DNA of 58,968 nt from a virus: the IMG/VR virus record IMGVR_UViG_3300046542_000627, positions 1-58,968 of that record; one strand, written 5' to 3'. How positions within the stretch are numbered: position 1 is the first letter of the stretch; each line of letters begins with the position of its first letter. Under the pieces are notes generated by a model, which saw only the letters and a program-made list of their open reading frames with translations, was not told the DNA's origin and ran no database searches. Below, one piece after another: positions 23,462 to 32,560 of this stretch. Position numbers and translations under genes: made by a program.

Positions 23462-23839
23462 CTAAACCCTCTTGAGCATCATGGTGCCGGATCGTTTGAC
23501 CCAGGGTGCTAGCAGCGCCAGTGCGAAGTTCTCGCCTGCCGACAACTCAGTCGATCCGGCCGCGTATGTCTTGCTGGTCGAGGTTCCGGATTGAGCCGAA
23601 ACAGTCTTGCTCAGCACCTCTTTCTGAGTTGCCTTGTACAACCTGCCCGCCGCCGCTTCCTTCGCCACCTGAGCGCCAGCCTGCTTGATGGCCTCAGGGG
23701 TCGGATCGGCAACGGGCCGTTTAATCTTGGCCGTGAGCCAGGCATTCGCCATAACCACGGCCAGGACCGGATCACCGGAGCCAGCCCAGTCAGAACCAAG
23801 CAGGGCATCTACATCGGCAACGGTGATGAAGTCGGTCAT
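23462..23839 (-). CDS. head-tail connector protein (often annotated DnaT-like)
   Basis: A 125-residue mostly helical protein (MTDFITVADVDALLGSDWAG). The theme VDALLG ... AVVMANAWLTAKIKR and a Ser/Thr-rich insertion before an Ala-rich C-terminal helix matches the small connector proteins that are sometimes labelled as putative DnaT-like ssDNA-binding proteins in Pseudomonas and enterobacterial phages. A head completion role from position is more likely than replication. Confidence 0.7.
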   Translation of the reverse strand: MTDFITVADVDALLGSDWAGSGDPVLAVVMANAWLTAKIKRPVADPTPEAIKQAGAQVAKEAAAGRLYKATQKEVLSKTVSAQSGTSTSKTYAAGSTELSAGENFALALLAPWVKRSGTMMLKRV

Positions 23840-23849
23840 GTGTTGGTCC

Positions 23850-24287
23850 TTATTCTTTCGGGATCAAGGCCTGCAGATCTTCTTTCAGAGCAGTGGCTTC
23901 GAATTCGACGCCCTTGCTGGTCAGATAAACCTTCAGTTCAGCGACCTTCATTTTCATTGGGTCGGTTTCCGGCGCGTCCTGCTCCGCCTTCAGCGCTTCA
24001 GCGATTTCGTCAGCGGTGCTGCGAGAGGCATAACCCTCTGGCGGGTAGTTGCTGGCCTTGTAGCCAGAAGCGACGAACTCCGCGATGGTTGGGCCATCCT
24101 GAGGAAGTGCCAGAGAACTACCGTCAGTGACGATGATTCCTGCCCGCTTGTAGGCCTCGATGATGTTTGGCTTATCGCCATCCACCACCACCTCCTTGGC
24201 CGAACTGATGACGCCGAAGAACTCGTCGAGCAGGCGATAACAGACGCCAGGCTCAGTGCCGGGCTTGTCGCTATAAATGACTTTCAT
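23850..24287 (-). CDS. capsid-region protein with C-terminal HeH/LEM-like domain
   Basis: A 145-residue protein. About 1-60 is a small alpha/beta part (MKVIYSDKPGTEPGVCYRLLDEFFGV), followed by an acidic linker, and MKMKVAELKVYLTSKGVEFEATALKEDLQALI at the C-terminus forms two helices of the HeH/SAP kind, often found next to major capsid genes. It follows the capsid gene by 51 bases. The role is unknown. Confidence 0.65.
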   Translation of the reverse strand: MKVIYSDKPGTEPGVCYRLLDEFFGVISSAKEVVVDGDKPNIIEAYKRAGIIVTDGSSLALPQDGPTIAEFVASGYKASNYPPEGYASRSTADEIAEALKAEQDAPETDPMKMKVAELKVYLTSKGVEFEATALKEDLQALIPKE

Positions 24288-24338
24288 GATTCGCTCCGTG
24301 TCAGCCGGGGCGCGATCAAGCGCCCGGCCGAGGCTGGC

Positions 24339-25316
24339 TTACGGGGTGACGGTGCCGCTGATGACGGCAGCGAATGGAACCTGCTTGCGATCGAAGACCC
24401 GTTCCCAGTTGGCAGCAGCCGCGTACTGGGTCGCCGTCGGACTGAGGTTGCGATTCTCCCCACCCTTCCAGCTGAAGCCAGCAGGCTGCAAGATCATTGT
24501 CTTGCGCTCCCACAGGACTTCCGCGCCGCCGCCGTTACCGCCGGATGGCTTACGTTCCAGCTCAACTGGGTTAGCCGGGTTGCCTTCACCGTAACCGAAT
24601 GCGCCCTGACCGAAGAACACGGACAGGAAGCGACCAGTGCCGTACACCAGGCTGTCATCCATGAATACAGGCTTACCCAGGTAGGTCGCCAAGATGATCT
24701 TGCCATCGGAGTCGCGCAGATACTCGATCAGGTCCTGCTTGACCATCTGGTTCATCACAACCGAATGCACGCCGATCGCGGAGAACACATCGGCAGCATC
24801 GCCAGAAGTGAAAGCTGCGTCTTGGAAGGCGCCGGCACTGATCGTTGCGCCCGCATCGACAACCATGTCACCCGCATCATTCGCGATGTTCGACGCAATG
24901 ATGCCGCGAGCAGCGCCGAGTAGGTAACGCTGCCACCGGCGAGTCCAGTAGGTGCCAAAGCGGTTGCGAATGTGCTGCATTGGCTCGGTGCGGGCCAATT
25001 CAGTGGTGAGGTCGGCTACGCCGTAAGCTTTGTTGAGGTACAGAGTACGCGCACGCATGCTGCCCATTTCTGCTTTACCGACCAGACCCAGATCATCCGG
25101 GTCATCGTTGGAGATGTTCGGCTCTTCGTCGGCATCAAGATCTTGCCAGTAGGCAATCTCGGCGGTGCCCTGGCCGTTGGAAGCGATTGCATCCAGTTCG
25201 GGGGATTTGACGATGATGCCGGATTCGAACACGGCGGTTTTTTCTGGCGAGTTGACCGGCGCCAGATCGGCGTAGTAATCACTGACGAAGATGTCAGCTA
25301 GTTGCGTGGTGGCCAT
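24339..25316 (-). CDS. major capsid protein
   Basis: A 325-residue protein following the scaffold gene. AYWQDLDADEEPNISNDDP, RARTLYLNKAYGVADLTTELA and GTYWTRRWQRYLLGAARG are typical of the HK97-fold capsid proteins of this phage group (the P22-coat-like/DUF4043-type appearance). No N-terminal protease or delta domain is visible, which agrees with a separate scaffold gene. Codon 1 follows a good ribosome site. Confidence 0.85.
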   Translation of the reverse strand: MATTQLADIFVSDYYADLAPVNSPEKTAVFESGIIVKSPELDAIASNGQGTAEIAYWQDLDADEEPNISNDDPDDLGLVGKAEMGSMRARTLYLNKAYGVADLTTELARTEPMQHIRNRFGTYWTRRWQRYLLGAARGIIASNIANDAGDMVVDAGATISAGAFQDAAFTSGDAADVFSAIGVHSVVMNQMVKQDLIEYLRDSDGKIILATYLGKPVFMDDSLVYGTGRFLSVFFGQGAFGYGEGNPANPVELERKPSGGNGGGAEVLWERKTMILQPAGFSWKGGENRNLSPTATQYAAAANWERVFDRKQVPFAAVISGTVTP

Positions 25317-25319
25317 GGA

Positions 25320-26087
25320 TTAGGTTCCTTGAGTGGCTTTGAGTCGCTTGTATGCTTCGGGGTTGTCTCGGGCCAGAGCTGCGCGCTCTTGTTCGGTGTG
25401 CTCCCCCCACTTTTTCGTGGCCTTGCCACCGTTGTCGCCGGTCTGCCCGGCACCCTGAGCCCTTGGCCAGAGGTGTGTTGCTGTTTCACGCAGGGATTCC
25501 GCCCATTCGAGCGGTGACAGCGGAGTCTTGCCGTCCTTCCCGTAAACGACTTCGCCGTCTCGGTCAGTGGCAATCGCTTCGCCGTCTTCACTGAGTTTGA
25601 AAGTGCCCCGGGCGCGCAGGATGATGTCTTCAGCGGCCTCGGGGAGCGCGCCAGCCTTTATGGCTGCAGCGCGAATGGAGTCGGCCAGTACTTTGTCGCT
25701 GTACTTGGCGGCGAAAGCCTCAGCCTTGTCGGCGCGCGTCTTCTCGGCGGCAAGCTGCTTGTCGTAGTCGGTGCGCAGGCGCTCAGTGCGCTTACTGATC
25801 ACCTCGTCGAGCTTGCCCTCGGCCAGCAGGCGGGTTTCCTCGTCCTGCCCGACCTTGTTGAGCAGACCCTTCACAGCGTCGATGTCCAAACCTTCGAACT
25901 GAGTTTTGAAGCCTTCCAGTTCGGTCTTGGTCGTGCGGAGCGAGCCGAGTAGCTCGGCGTTCTTGGTTTTCAAACCAGCGACTTGTTGGTCGATGACCGC
26001 CTGAATCTCAGGGGTAATAGTCACGCTACCGCCACCTTCACCGCCTTCACCGGCTGCATTCAGAAAAAGTTGTTTCAGCTTAAACAT
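25320..26087 (-). CDS. head scaffolding protein
   Basis: A 255-residue protein, acidic and coiled-coil for most of its length (about 30-140: INTKNAEL-type heptads, EETRLLAEGKLDEVISKRTERLRTDYDK), with a basic C-terminus (KKWGEHTEQERAALARDNPEAYKRL). Such proteins assemble the procapsid and leave it. It ends 3 bases before the capsid gene. No maturation protease gene is seen nearby. Confidence 0.8.
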   Translation of the reverse strand: MFKLKQLFLNAAGEGGEGGGSVTITPEIQAVIDQQVAGLKTKNAELLGSLRTTKTELEGFKTQFEGLDIDAVKGLLNKVGQDEETRLLAEGKLDEVISKRTERLRTDYDKQLAAEKTRADKAEAFAAKYSDKVLADSIRAAAIKAGALPEAAEDIILRARGTFKLSEDGEAIATDRDGEVVYGKDGKTPLSPLEWAESLRETATHLWPRAQGAGQTGDNGGKATKKWGEHTEQERAALARDNPEAYKRLKATQGT

Positions 26088-26137
26088 GGGTATCCCCTGG
26101 GGATTTGTGGGCCGCTGACCTAATCAGCAGGCATAAA

Positions 26138-26161
26138 AAAACCCCGGCATTGCCGAGGTTT
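26138..26161 (-). terminator. rho-independent terminator
   Basis: AACCTCGGC-AAT-GCCGGGGTT followed by TTTTTTT on the minus strand. It ends the inserted gene at 26188-26613. Confidence 0.75.
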
Positions 26162-26187
26162 GCTTTGAATGTTGAGCGTCTAATTTT

Positions 26188-26613
26188 TTAGTAGTCAGTC
26201 AGCCTGATCAGCGCCGCTTCGTAAATTGTGCCTGCGATTTCATTAAAATCATCAGGCTTAATGATTGCCTGGGAGTGACCTAGGGTTGGTAAGTCAATAA
26301 CAACTTTTCCATCACTCACCTTGAAGTGAATGCATGTTGAAACGCTGGTTTCTGGAGCTCCCTCAGCTCCATTTAGCACAATGCATACCTTGGCGCGCAG
26401 CGTGTCTTTATGCTCAAGGGTTGAAATTTTTCCGAACAGATCCGTCCCGCCTTCTGTCGCGATAATCACAAGCTCGGACTTTGGCGAAAGCCCCATACGA
26501 AGAAGTAGCGCCGATCGGATGGAGTTTGTGGCATCTCGAATCGAGCCACGTATAATCCCTAAAGCCTGATGATTGTTAGCGTACGCATCGAGAAGGTCTT
26601 GATATCCAGCCAT
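26188..26613 (-). CDS. moron of unknown function in the head cluster
   Basis: A 141-residue protein (MAGYQDLLDAYANNHQALGII) without a recognised domain. Helical N-terminus, then short strands; no membrane segment. It lies between the head genes and the scaffold gene, has about 70 bases of spacing on its right and its own terminator on its left, and its sequence is AT-richer than that of its neighbours. These are signs of a later insertion. Confidence 0.6.
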   Translation of the reverse strand: MAGYQDLLDAYANNHQALGIIRGSIRDATNSIRSALLLRMGLSPKSELVIIATEGGTDLFGKISTLEHKDTLRAKVCIVLNGAEGAPETSVSTCIHFKVSDGKVVIDLPTLGHSQAIIKPDDFNEIAGTIYEAALIRLTDY

Positions 26614-26684
26614 GGTTCCATCCGGTGATTTGGTCGACCCATGAATCTATCGGCTGGCCCGCCTAAAAGCCAGTGGTCTGTCGG

Positions 26685-26834
26685 CTAATCGAACGGCTCC
26701 AGCTTGTTCTGCATGTGCATTGATATCGTGAAGATCAACCAGGCACCAGGCCTCTCATGGGTCGGGTACTGCTCCACAATACGGTGCTGCCACCATTGCA
26801 TGAATAGCCGATCGGCCAATTCAGTGCCTTTCAC
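26685..26834 (-). CDS. small protein overlapping the MuF-like gene
   Basis: A 49-residue protein starting at GTG (26834), 8 bases after an AAGGA site and overlapping the end of the MuF-like gene by 14 bases. Sequence begins MKGTELADRLFMQWWQHRI; the WLIFTISMHM segment is too short to call a membrane helix. The ribosome site and overlap are the reasons to annotate it. Function unknown. Confidence 0.5.
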   Translation of the reverse strand: MKGTELADRLFMQWWQHRIVEQYPTHERPGAWLIFTISMHMQNKLEPFD

Positions 26835-28029
26835 CGAATATTTCCTTGAAAGTCTCCTCGTCACGTACGCGGAGCTGATCCAGAGTGTATTGCTTGCCGG
26901 TTGGATCAACAAACCGTTCCAAGCTATAGCCGCCCTTCTGATATAGATCGTATCGAGCAGGCCCCAGCCATTCACGCTGAAACGCTGCATCCTGATTGCC
27001 GAACCACTTCGCGTAGTTCGTGCCAGCGGCAACCTGACCGACTTCCAAGCCAGCCTTGTCGCGCTGCTTCTTGGTCATGTCGCCAATGCTGCGAAAGTTT
27101 GCTGCCCGTGCCTCGCGATTTCCTTCCTCGTTAATCCGATAGCCGCCGCGCACCTTCAGAGCTCGCACATACGGCCTGTTGCCGATCAGATCGCCGTCAA
27201 AGCTTGGCGCAAGTACGCTCCGGCAGTTCGGATGAGCTGGTGGTGACGGGTGAGCCTCGTCGACCCTGTAACGCATCCCGTCCCGGCTGGCGCAAACCTT
27301 CGACGTTCTGCCATCCAGCGTTGAGCACCAGACCACAAACTTGACCCCTAGGGCTTGGTAGGTCTGCTCGTAGGCGACGTTGGCCACATGGTTACGCGCA
27401 GTCCGTACGACTCTCGAAGCGTCTGTCTTGGTGATCTGAAGAAGACCATCCTGATACTTGAACACTTGGCTGCCGCGCAATGCACGGACGACCTCGACAT
27501 TTGTTTGCCCCGAACTGATGCCTTGGCGGATGCTCGAAAACATCCGTACTTTTGTATCCTCGGCGATGCCTGACAGCATGGTCTTTACAAGCTGGCCCAG
27601 CACCGGCTGCTCCATTGCCGCCTTGTATGCCTGAGCAGCAGTAACACCTGCCTGCGCGACACCTTCGAGAGCCTGAGCCATCAGATTGGAGGCATACGAC
27701 GCCTCATAGCCAGCAAGCGCCGTTGCAGAGCTGATCCATTCAGCCTGTATCGACTGGTTCAGCGCTACTACCCAACCATCGACGGTGGCCTTCAGCGCCT
27801 TGAGGTTGCTCGTTGTGTACTTACCGGCCAGAAAAGCCTGGATCTCGGCAGTCGTGAGCGCTTCGAGCCGATCGCCAAGCTCAGCAACCAATTCGATGGC
27901 GAGACGATCAATCTCGGCGTTGATACGAGTGACAACCCCTGACGAGGCCCGGTAGTTGTGGGAAGCGTGCTGTGCCAGTGCTGCGACTATCGCACGCTGC
28001 GCTGCTGCCAACTCTTCACTGGTCGCCAT
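26821..28029 (-). CDS. head morphogenesis protein, MuF/SPP1 gp7-like minor capsid
   Basis: A 402-residue protein. The N-terminal two-thirds is helical; about 205-290 carries the phage Mu F-like domain (RVVRTARNHVANVAYEQ, VVWCSTLDGRTSKVCASRDG, HPSPPAHPNCRSVLAP) with Cys and His residues suited to metal binding. The C-terminal part, WFGNQDAAFQREWLGPARYDLYQKGG, is a conserved tail in this group. MuF proteins are few copies per head and are ejected or needed for head assembly. It overlaps the portal stop by 14 bases. Confidence 0.88.
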   Translation of the reverse strand: MATSEELAAAQRAIVAALAQHASHNYRASSGVVTRINAEIDRLAIELVAELGDRLEALTTAEIQAFLAGKYTTSNLKALKATVDGWVVALNQSIQAEWISSATALAGYEASYASNLMAQALEGVAQAGVTAAQAYKAAMEQPVLGQLVKTMLSGIAEDTKVRMFSSIRQGISSGQTNVEVVRALRGSQVFKYQDGLLQITKTDASRVVRTARNHVANVAYEQTYQALGVKFVVWCSTLDGRTSKVCASRDGMRYRVDEAHPSPPAHPNCRSVLAPSFDGDLIGNRPYVRALKVRGGYRINEEGNREARAANFRSIGDMTKKQRDKAGLEVGQVAAGTNYAKWFGNQDAAFQREWLGPARYDLYQKGGYSLERFVDPTGKQYTLDQLRVRDEETFKEIFGERH

Positions 28030-29389
28030 CGGCTACGTCGCCTGGGTTTTCGATGTGTAGGGATTCTTCGTTCCAGTCACGCTCTGGCAGCTTGCCAGTC
28101 GAGATGTATAGCCAATAAGACTCTGGGCTAACCCTCCCTGCGAGCGATGCTTGAAGAAGTTGGGTGGCCAGTTGCGGGTCGATGTCTGCAACGAAGAATT
28201 CAGGCTTAACCATGAACGTGACATCTTCCGGCCTGTAGCCTTTCCATTCAGCGGCATAGCGCAGGCCCTGCTCGATGGCCTCGGCCACGGACATGACAAT
28301 GCTGTGCAGCGTCGCGTGCTGGTCGTTCTGGCGCGTCTTACGGGCCTCGCCTGACTCCGCGTCCCCCGAGACGTCCATGACCTTGGCACCGGCTTCCAAT
28401 GCCGCGCCCTTCTGATCTGCCATGGCCTGGCGCACGGCTTCGATGCCAGCACCTTGGAATTCCAGATATCCGCAGGACCCAGACGGCCCTAGGTCCCATG
28501 CAGCCGATGGTCCGGTCACACTCAATTCGACTGTCTCGTCCATTCCGGCTACCCACGGCTGCGGATGGCTGGTCTGGTGCAAAGCCGTGAAATAGTCAGC
28601 GCTAAGCTGGTAAGACTTCAAAGCCGCCCGAGCCATAGTCAGCAGCGGAACCTCGTCGACCTCTGGCGAGTTATCGGTTGAGCCGCAGTAGATCACCGGC
28701 AGATAGGCCAGGCCCTTGACCAGGCGGTTGTCAGCGCCGGTAGTACCCAGAGGCTTCAGCTCCTCCAGCGCCCCGCCATCCTCGCCAATCACCTCGCTAT
28801 GGCAGACACCCTCAATCATCTTGAAGACGCGGTACACCATCTTGCAGTCGTGGTCGAACTCGTCTTCCTTGCTGTCTCGAAACTCGATGAATACGGCCAG
28901 AATCAAATCCTGACGTCCACCCATGGAGCCAACTTTCCAGTTGAGGGCGTTGCGGGTGGCATACGTCGAGAAATACGGCTCCCCGGTCTCATCGATGTTT
29001 ACCACCATCGGCACCCGGCCATGCGAGATGGCTTGGCGCACCATGCGGAAGAAAAGCTGCTTGAGGCCGAAGCCATCAGAAGTGGCGTTGTCTTCCAACC
29101 CTTTCAGGCCAGACGGCAGCTTGATTTCAGGAATCAGCCTTGACACTAGCCCCATCATGGACCGCAGCGAATCCCTTACCCAGTGTTCGTACTGGGCGCG
29201 GTCGGTGTAGTTCTGGTACAGGTATTTGTTGCCGGCGGGGTCAAGCTTTTCAGCTTCAACCATGCCGCTCGGCTTTGGCAGATTACGGTCGCTGCGCTTG
29301 ATAGCGCCTTCACCTTCGAGCGCGTCGTCCATCATTCGCCATTCAGCAATGTGGGCGTCGAAGTCTGGGTTAGTTGATTGCACTGGCAT
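28016..29389 (-). CDS. portal protein, DUF4055 type
   Basis: A 457-residue portal subunit. The N-terminal MPVQSTNPDFDAHIAEWRMMDDAL, YLYQNYTDRAQYEHWVRDSLRSMMGLV and later ISHGRVPMVVNIDETGEPYF are the usual landmarks of DUF4055 portals. Twelve copies form the DNA entry ring. It shares one base with the terminase stop codon, showing translational coupling. Confidence 0.88.
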   Translation of the reverse strand: MPVQSTNPDFDAHIAEWRMMDDALEGEGAIKRSDRNLPKPSGMVEAEKLDPAGNKYLYQNYTDRAQYEHWVRDSLRSMMGLVSRLIPEIKLPSGLKGLEDNATSDGFGLKQLFFRMVRQAISHGRVPMVVNIDETGEPYFSTYATRNALNWKVGSMGGRQDLILAVFIEFRDSKEDEFDHDCKMVYRVFKMIEGVCHSEVIGEDGGALEELKPLGTTGADNRLVKGLAYLPVIYCGSTDNSPEVDEVPLLTMARAALKSYQLSADYFTALHQTSHPQPWVAGMDETVELSVTGPSAAWDLGPSGSCGYLEFQGAGIEAVRQAMADQKGAALEAGAKVMDVSGDAESGEARKTRQNDQHATLHSIVMSVAEAIEQGLRYAAEWKGYRPEDVTFMVKPEFFVADIDPQLATQLLQASLAGRVSPESYWLYISTGKLPERDWNEESLHIENPGDVADGDQ

Positions 29390-30879
29390 CAGGCCAAGCC
29401 TCCTATCCGGCGTGTTCCGCCTGTGCGTATACGTTTGGTCTTCGCCACAGCGAAGTATCGAAAGGCGTCAGCGCCGTGGGATGTGCTGTCGTGGAATGGC
29501 TTGTCCTTCCAGCAGCCACGGTTCTCGTCCCATTCCTTGCGGTAGTTTTCAAGATGGCCAATACCCTCTTCACACTTGGATTCGTCGAAGACGCAAAGGG
29601 CCAGTATTTCCCGGGCCGATTCAATGCCGTCATCAACGCCCGTCCTCGGGACGACCTGGAACCTGATGGAATACCGCTCGCCATCGATCTCGTAGCCCTC
29701 TTTGGCGATATCCTTGCGGCTCTTCGCATCGCTGCCGAATTCACGGTTCTCGATATCGTGCGGCCCCCAGTGCTCGGAGTAGGTGTAACCCTTGTCCTTG
29801 AGCACCTTCATGTAATGGCGCAAGCCTTCGCCTGAGTTCTCGTAGTAATCGATGACGTGATACTCGGTGCCAATCTGGCGCACGAACCAGATGGCCGTGG
29901 AGTCGCCGACACCGATGTCCCAGAACGTCATCACCGGCTGGTGGCTGTTGTTCGGGATGATGCCTATCCGCTTGTTTGCGTAGAGCTTGGCGAACTGCTT
30001 GGCGTAGTAAGCGCCCTCGACAGACTGCTGGAACGCCTCGGTCGGTATCGACGGGTACTCCCGCTTCATGTCGTCGCCGAGGGATTTCTCTTTGGCGGCG
30101 TACCACGCGCGCTGGCCTGGGTTCGTGACGATCCCGTGCTTGGCCTGCAGCTCACTGAAGTAGTCGGTCAGTCGTTGCGGGATAACCACTTCTTGTGGGT
30201 CCAGCCAATACAGGCCGTTACGCCACCAACTGAAGAAGAAAAACTTCCAGTCCAGCTTGCCCAGCGGAACACCGGAAAGCTGCTGCTTCTCCGCGCTCTG
30301 CGAGTAATCGAAGAAGTAGCCCGCCCGCCCCTCGGCCGTCGACTCGATGGTAACGAAGCAATCGGCGGCGACCGCCTCGAATGCCCCGGTGACGATCTCT
30401 CTGGCTTTGTGGGGAAACTTGGCGCAGATCTTCCCGAACTCGGATACGTGCAGATACCGTAGAGTCCCGCCCCGGAAGGATGTGGACACGTAGAGCGATC
30501 CGCCCTTGCTGAACACAAGCTCACCAGCAGCATCGTTAGAAGCAGGGTTGGCAGCACGTATCTCGGCGGGAAGGTTGTCGTACGCATATTTGACCTTCTC
30601 GCGAAACAGGCGCTTGGCATCGTTCAGGGTGTGAGCGATCAGCGCGCACTTGGCTGACTCAAACAGCGCGGCATCCAACTGCACGATGCAAACCAGCGTG
30701 GTGAACCCGAGCTGTCGAGCCTTGAGGATGATGTTGCGAGTGTGCATCCCCTGGAAGTAATCAATCTGCTCCTGCGTCATCCGGAAGCGGACTTTCTTCC
30801 CGCCCTTGTCGGTGATGAAGTACAGGTTGTTCAGACGCCAGAACCGATCCCGGAGCAGCTTCAAGTGCTCGGGCTTCAT
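29389..30879 (-). CDS. terminase large subunit
   Basis: A 496-residue packaging motor. ATPase Walker A-like KARQLGFTT at 53-61, Walker B-like YLHVSEFG near 143-150, and the nuclease domain with TFWDIGVGDST near 318 and DSTSHGADAFRY near 475 providing acidic residues. The protein follows the small terminase by one base. The length and motif style are those of the Terminase_6/P22-like group, suggesting headful packaging, though this is inference. Confidence 0.92.
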   Translation of the reverse strand: MKPEHLKLLRDRFWRLNNLYFITDKGGKKVRFRMTQEQIDYFQGMHTRNIILKARQLGFTTLVCIVQLDAALFESAKCALIAHTLNDAKRLFREKVKYAYDNLPAEIRAANPASNDAAGELVFSKGGSLYVSTSFRGGTLRYLHVSEFGKICAKFPHKAREIVTGAFEAVAADCFVTIESTAEGRAGYFFDYSQSAEKQQLSGVPLGKLDWKFFFFSWWRNGLYWLDPQEVVIPQRLTDYFSELQAKHGIVTNPGQRAWYAAKEKSLGDDMKREYPSIPTEAFQQSVEGAYYAKQFAKLYANKRIGIIPNNSHQPVMTFWDIGVGDSTAIWFVRQIGTEYHVIDYYENSGEGLRHYMKVLKDKGYTYSEHWGPHDIENREFGSDAKSRKDIAKEGYEIDGERYSIRFQVVPRTGVDDGIESAREILALCVFDESKCEEGIGHLENYRKEWDENRGCWKDKPFHDSTSHGADAFRYFAVAKTKRIRTGGTRRIGGLA

Positions 30880-30880
30880 A

Positions 30881-31498
30881 TCAGGCGTCCTTCGATAGAT
30901 CGTCCATCAGCTTGGATAGCTCGTCGGCGTCGTTGCCGCCAGATTTGGTGTCGAGGTCATAGGCCTGGCGCTCCAGCGTAACCAGAGTCTTCAGGGTCTC
31001 GGCCAATTCCTTCATGGTCTTGGTCCGGGATGGAAGCGCGCCCATCTTGTTGGCCAGGGCCAGCATGTCGGACATTGCCTCGCTATCGTCGCTGTCACCA
31101 TCCTTGAGCTGAGCAATCAACTCTTTGATGGTGCCCTGCTCGTCAGTCAAGGATTCAAGCTCATCCAGCAGCTTGTTGGCCAGTCTTCGGGAGCGACCAA
31201 TGTCAGTCCGGTGAGCCATCCTTATGTCAGCGATGACCTCGGCATTGGCCTCGACGATTCCACGTTCAGTTGCCAGTGTTTCCGTGGAAACCTTTGTGGA
31301 AACCTCGCGTTTGGAAACCAGCGAATCTGCTTTTGCCTTGATCTTGGCGTTCAGGTCACGATCCCAGCCTTCAGCCTTGGACCGTTTGTTGATTGCTGTG
31401 TGAGATACGCCGCAAGCAGCAGCTATCTCTCGCACTGAGAGCAGCCCGGCCCGGAAGAGCTGTTCAATGCGCTCCCAGTCGGGTTGCTTGGTTGTCAT
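30881..31498 (-). CDS. terminase small subunit
   Basis: A 205-residue protein with an N-terminal helix-turn-helix (WERIEQLFRAGLLSVREIAAACGVSHTAINKRSKAEGW), a helical centre for oligomerisation and an acidic C-terminus that should contact the large subunit. Position immediately before the large subunit is decisive. It recognises the pac or cos site. Confidence 0.88.
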   Translation of the reverse strand: MTTKQPDWERIEQLFRAGLLSVREIAAACGVSHTAINKRSKAEGWDRDLNAKIKAKADSLVSKREVSTKVSTETLATERGIVEANAEVIADIRMAHRTDIGRSRRLANKLLDELESLTDEQGTIKELIAQLKDGDSDDSEAMSDMLALANKMGALPSRTKTMKELAETLKTLVTLERQAYDLDTKSGGNDADELSKLMDDLSKDA

Positions 31499-31507
31499 GG
31501 GGAATCC

Positions 31508-31945
31508 TTATGATCCTACTGTGGTGATGCTCAGCGTCCGAACCCGTCCGCCAGTGCCAGTGTCACGCCTCTTGGCCATCTCTACGGCTTCAGCAGCAGT
31601 CGCACCCATGTCCATAGCGGTCTGAGCGTGAGGCGTCCCACTCCCTATTGCGTCAGCACGGTCAGGCCGGATTCTGTTCTTCCAGAAGCCTGTCTTGTCG
31701 TCGTGACCGATCAGCCAGAGCGTGTCGCCATCTACCGCATAGCCTGACGCTTCAATCGGGGCAGACGCAGGGGCGCCGAAGTAGGCAGCGATCAGCGCGT
31801 CAAAGTCGCATGTGCAGCCAGTACACAGAAAGTGGACACCCTTCACCGTCTCCAGCTTTTCGCAGTCGTCATCCGTAATGGTCGTACCGCGAGTGCAGCG
31901 AGAGTCATAGGCGATCACGCCGCCTTTGTAGGCAATGGTCGTCAT
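31508..31945 (-). CDS. Ntn-hydrolase, proteasome beta/HslV-like phage protein
   Basis: A 145-residue protein. MTTIAYKGGVIAYDSRCTRG matches the start of self-compartmentalised Ntn proteases: after Met removal a threonine would be N-terminal, the AYD aspartate stands 13 residues further, and CEKLE around residue 31 supplies the lysine in the place of the catalytic Lys33. The remaining sequence, FLCTGCTCDFDALIAAYF, is compatible with the proteasome fold. The start at 31945 has GGAG 5 bases upstream; a longer frame from 31993 would bury the Thr. A role in head maturation or in host takeover is possible but unproven. Confidence 0.7.
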   Translation of the reverse strand: MTTIAYKGGVIAYDSRCTRGTTITDDDCEKLETVKGVHFLCTGCTCDFDALIAAYFGAPASAPIEASGYAVDGDTLWLIGHDDKTGFWKNRIRPDRADAIGSGTPHAQTAMDMGATAAEAVEMAKRRDTGTGGRVRTLSITTVGS

Positions 31946-32010
31946 GGTCACTCCACTGTGAAATGCGGGCACATCTCTTGCGGTCATTTGCACACCGCAT
32001 GCACCAACGA

Positions 32011-32037
32011 AAAAGCCCAGCGGATTAGGCTGGGCTT
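32011..32037 (-). terminator. rho-independent terminator
   Basis: AGCCCAGC/GCTGGGCT stem with TTTTTC on the minus strand, between the 32056 gene and the Ntn-hydrolase gene. The late operon must read through it to reach the terminase genes, or a second promoter serves them. Confidence 0.7.
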
Positions 32038-32055
32038 AGTGAGTTGCTTGATTTG

Positions 32056-32361
32056 TCAGGCTTGGCTGATCTTGCTCGGCCCGGCAGGAAGAGGACCGAC
32101 TTCAACGCTGGCCCCCTGCTCTCGCATCGCGCACACCACCCGCTCCAACTCCTCAGGAGTGAGGGTCAACAGAGCTGCCATGTAGAAATGCATGTGAGGA
32201 CTCAGCTCGCGTGGCTGCGCGCCTCCGGTGTACTTGCGCCATTGGGCACCCTGAGCAAGTCCGGCCAGGTCAGCCATTTGCGGGCTGGTGAAACCAAGTT
32301 GATCCTTGAGGCGTGCCAAATCAGCCGCGGTCGGCGGCTGATAGTGTTCGATTCGTTTCAT
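32056..32361 (-). CDS. phage HTH-like protein, function unknown
   Basis: A 101-residue protein (MKRIEHYQPPTAADLARLKDQLGFTSPQMADLAGL). The helix-turn-helix-like part DLARLKDQLGFTSPQMADLAGLAQGAQWRKYTGG resembles Cro/CI-type domains without an obvious partner motif. The remaining part is helical. A regulator role is inference; the ribosome site is weak. Confidence 0.6.
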   Translation of the reverse strand: MKRIEHYQPPTAADLARLKDQLGFTSPQMADLAGLAQGAQWRKYTGGAQPRELSPHMHFYMAALLTLTPEELERVVCAMREQGASVEVGPLPAGPSKISQA

Positions 32362-32392
32362 GTGGGCACCGGCAGAGTCTGGTGATGATGGA

Positions 32393-32560
32393 TCAGAACA
32401 GAACTCTGAAGGCCACCCAGGAGACAGCCAGCGCAAAGACTGCACCGGACGCTGCGGACACAAGGATATTGCGGGTTTCATGGCGCGGGGGGGTGCGGAC
32501 TTCGTCGCCCAACTGCTCCAGGTCTTTCCGCATTTGCGCGATTACTTGATCGTGGCTCAT
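32393..32560 (-). CDS. small single-pass membrane protein
   Basis: A 55-residue protein with an amphipathic N-terminal helix (MSHDQVIAQMRKDLEQLGDE) and one membrane segment near the C-terminus (ILVSAASGAVFALAVSWVAFRVLF). AGAGG 7 bases before the ATG at 32560 favours this start over the ATG six bases earlier. Position in the holin-terminase cluster suggests a lysis-related or antiholin role. Confidence 0.55.
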   Translation of the reverse strand: MSHDQVIAQMRKDLEQLGDEVRTPPRHETRNILVSAASGAVFALAVSWVAFRVLF

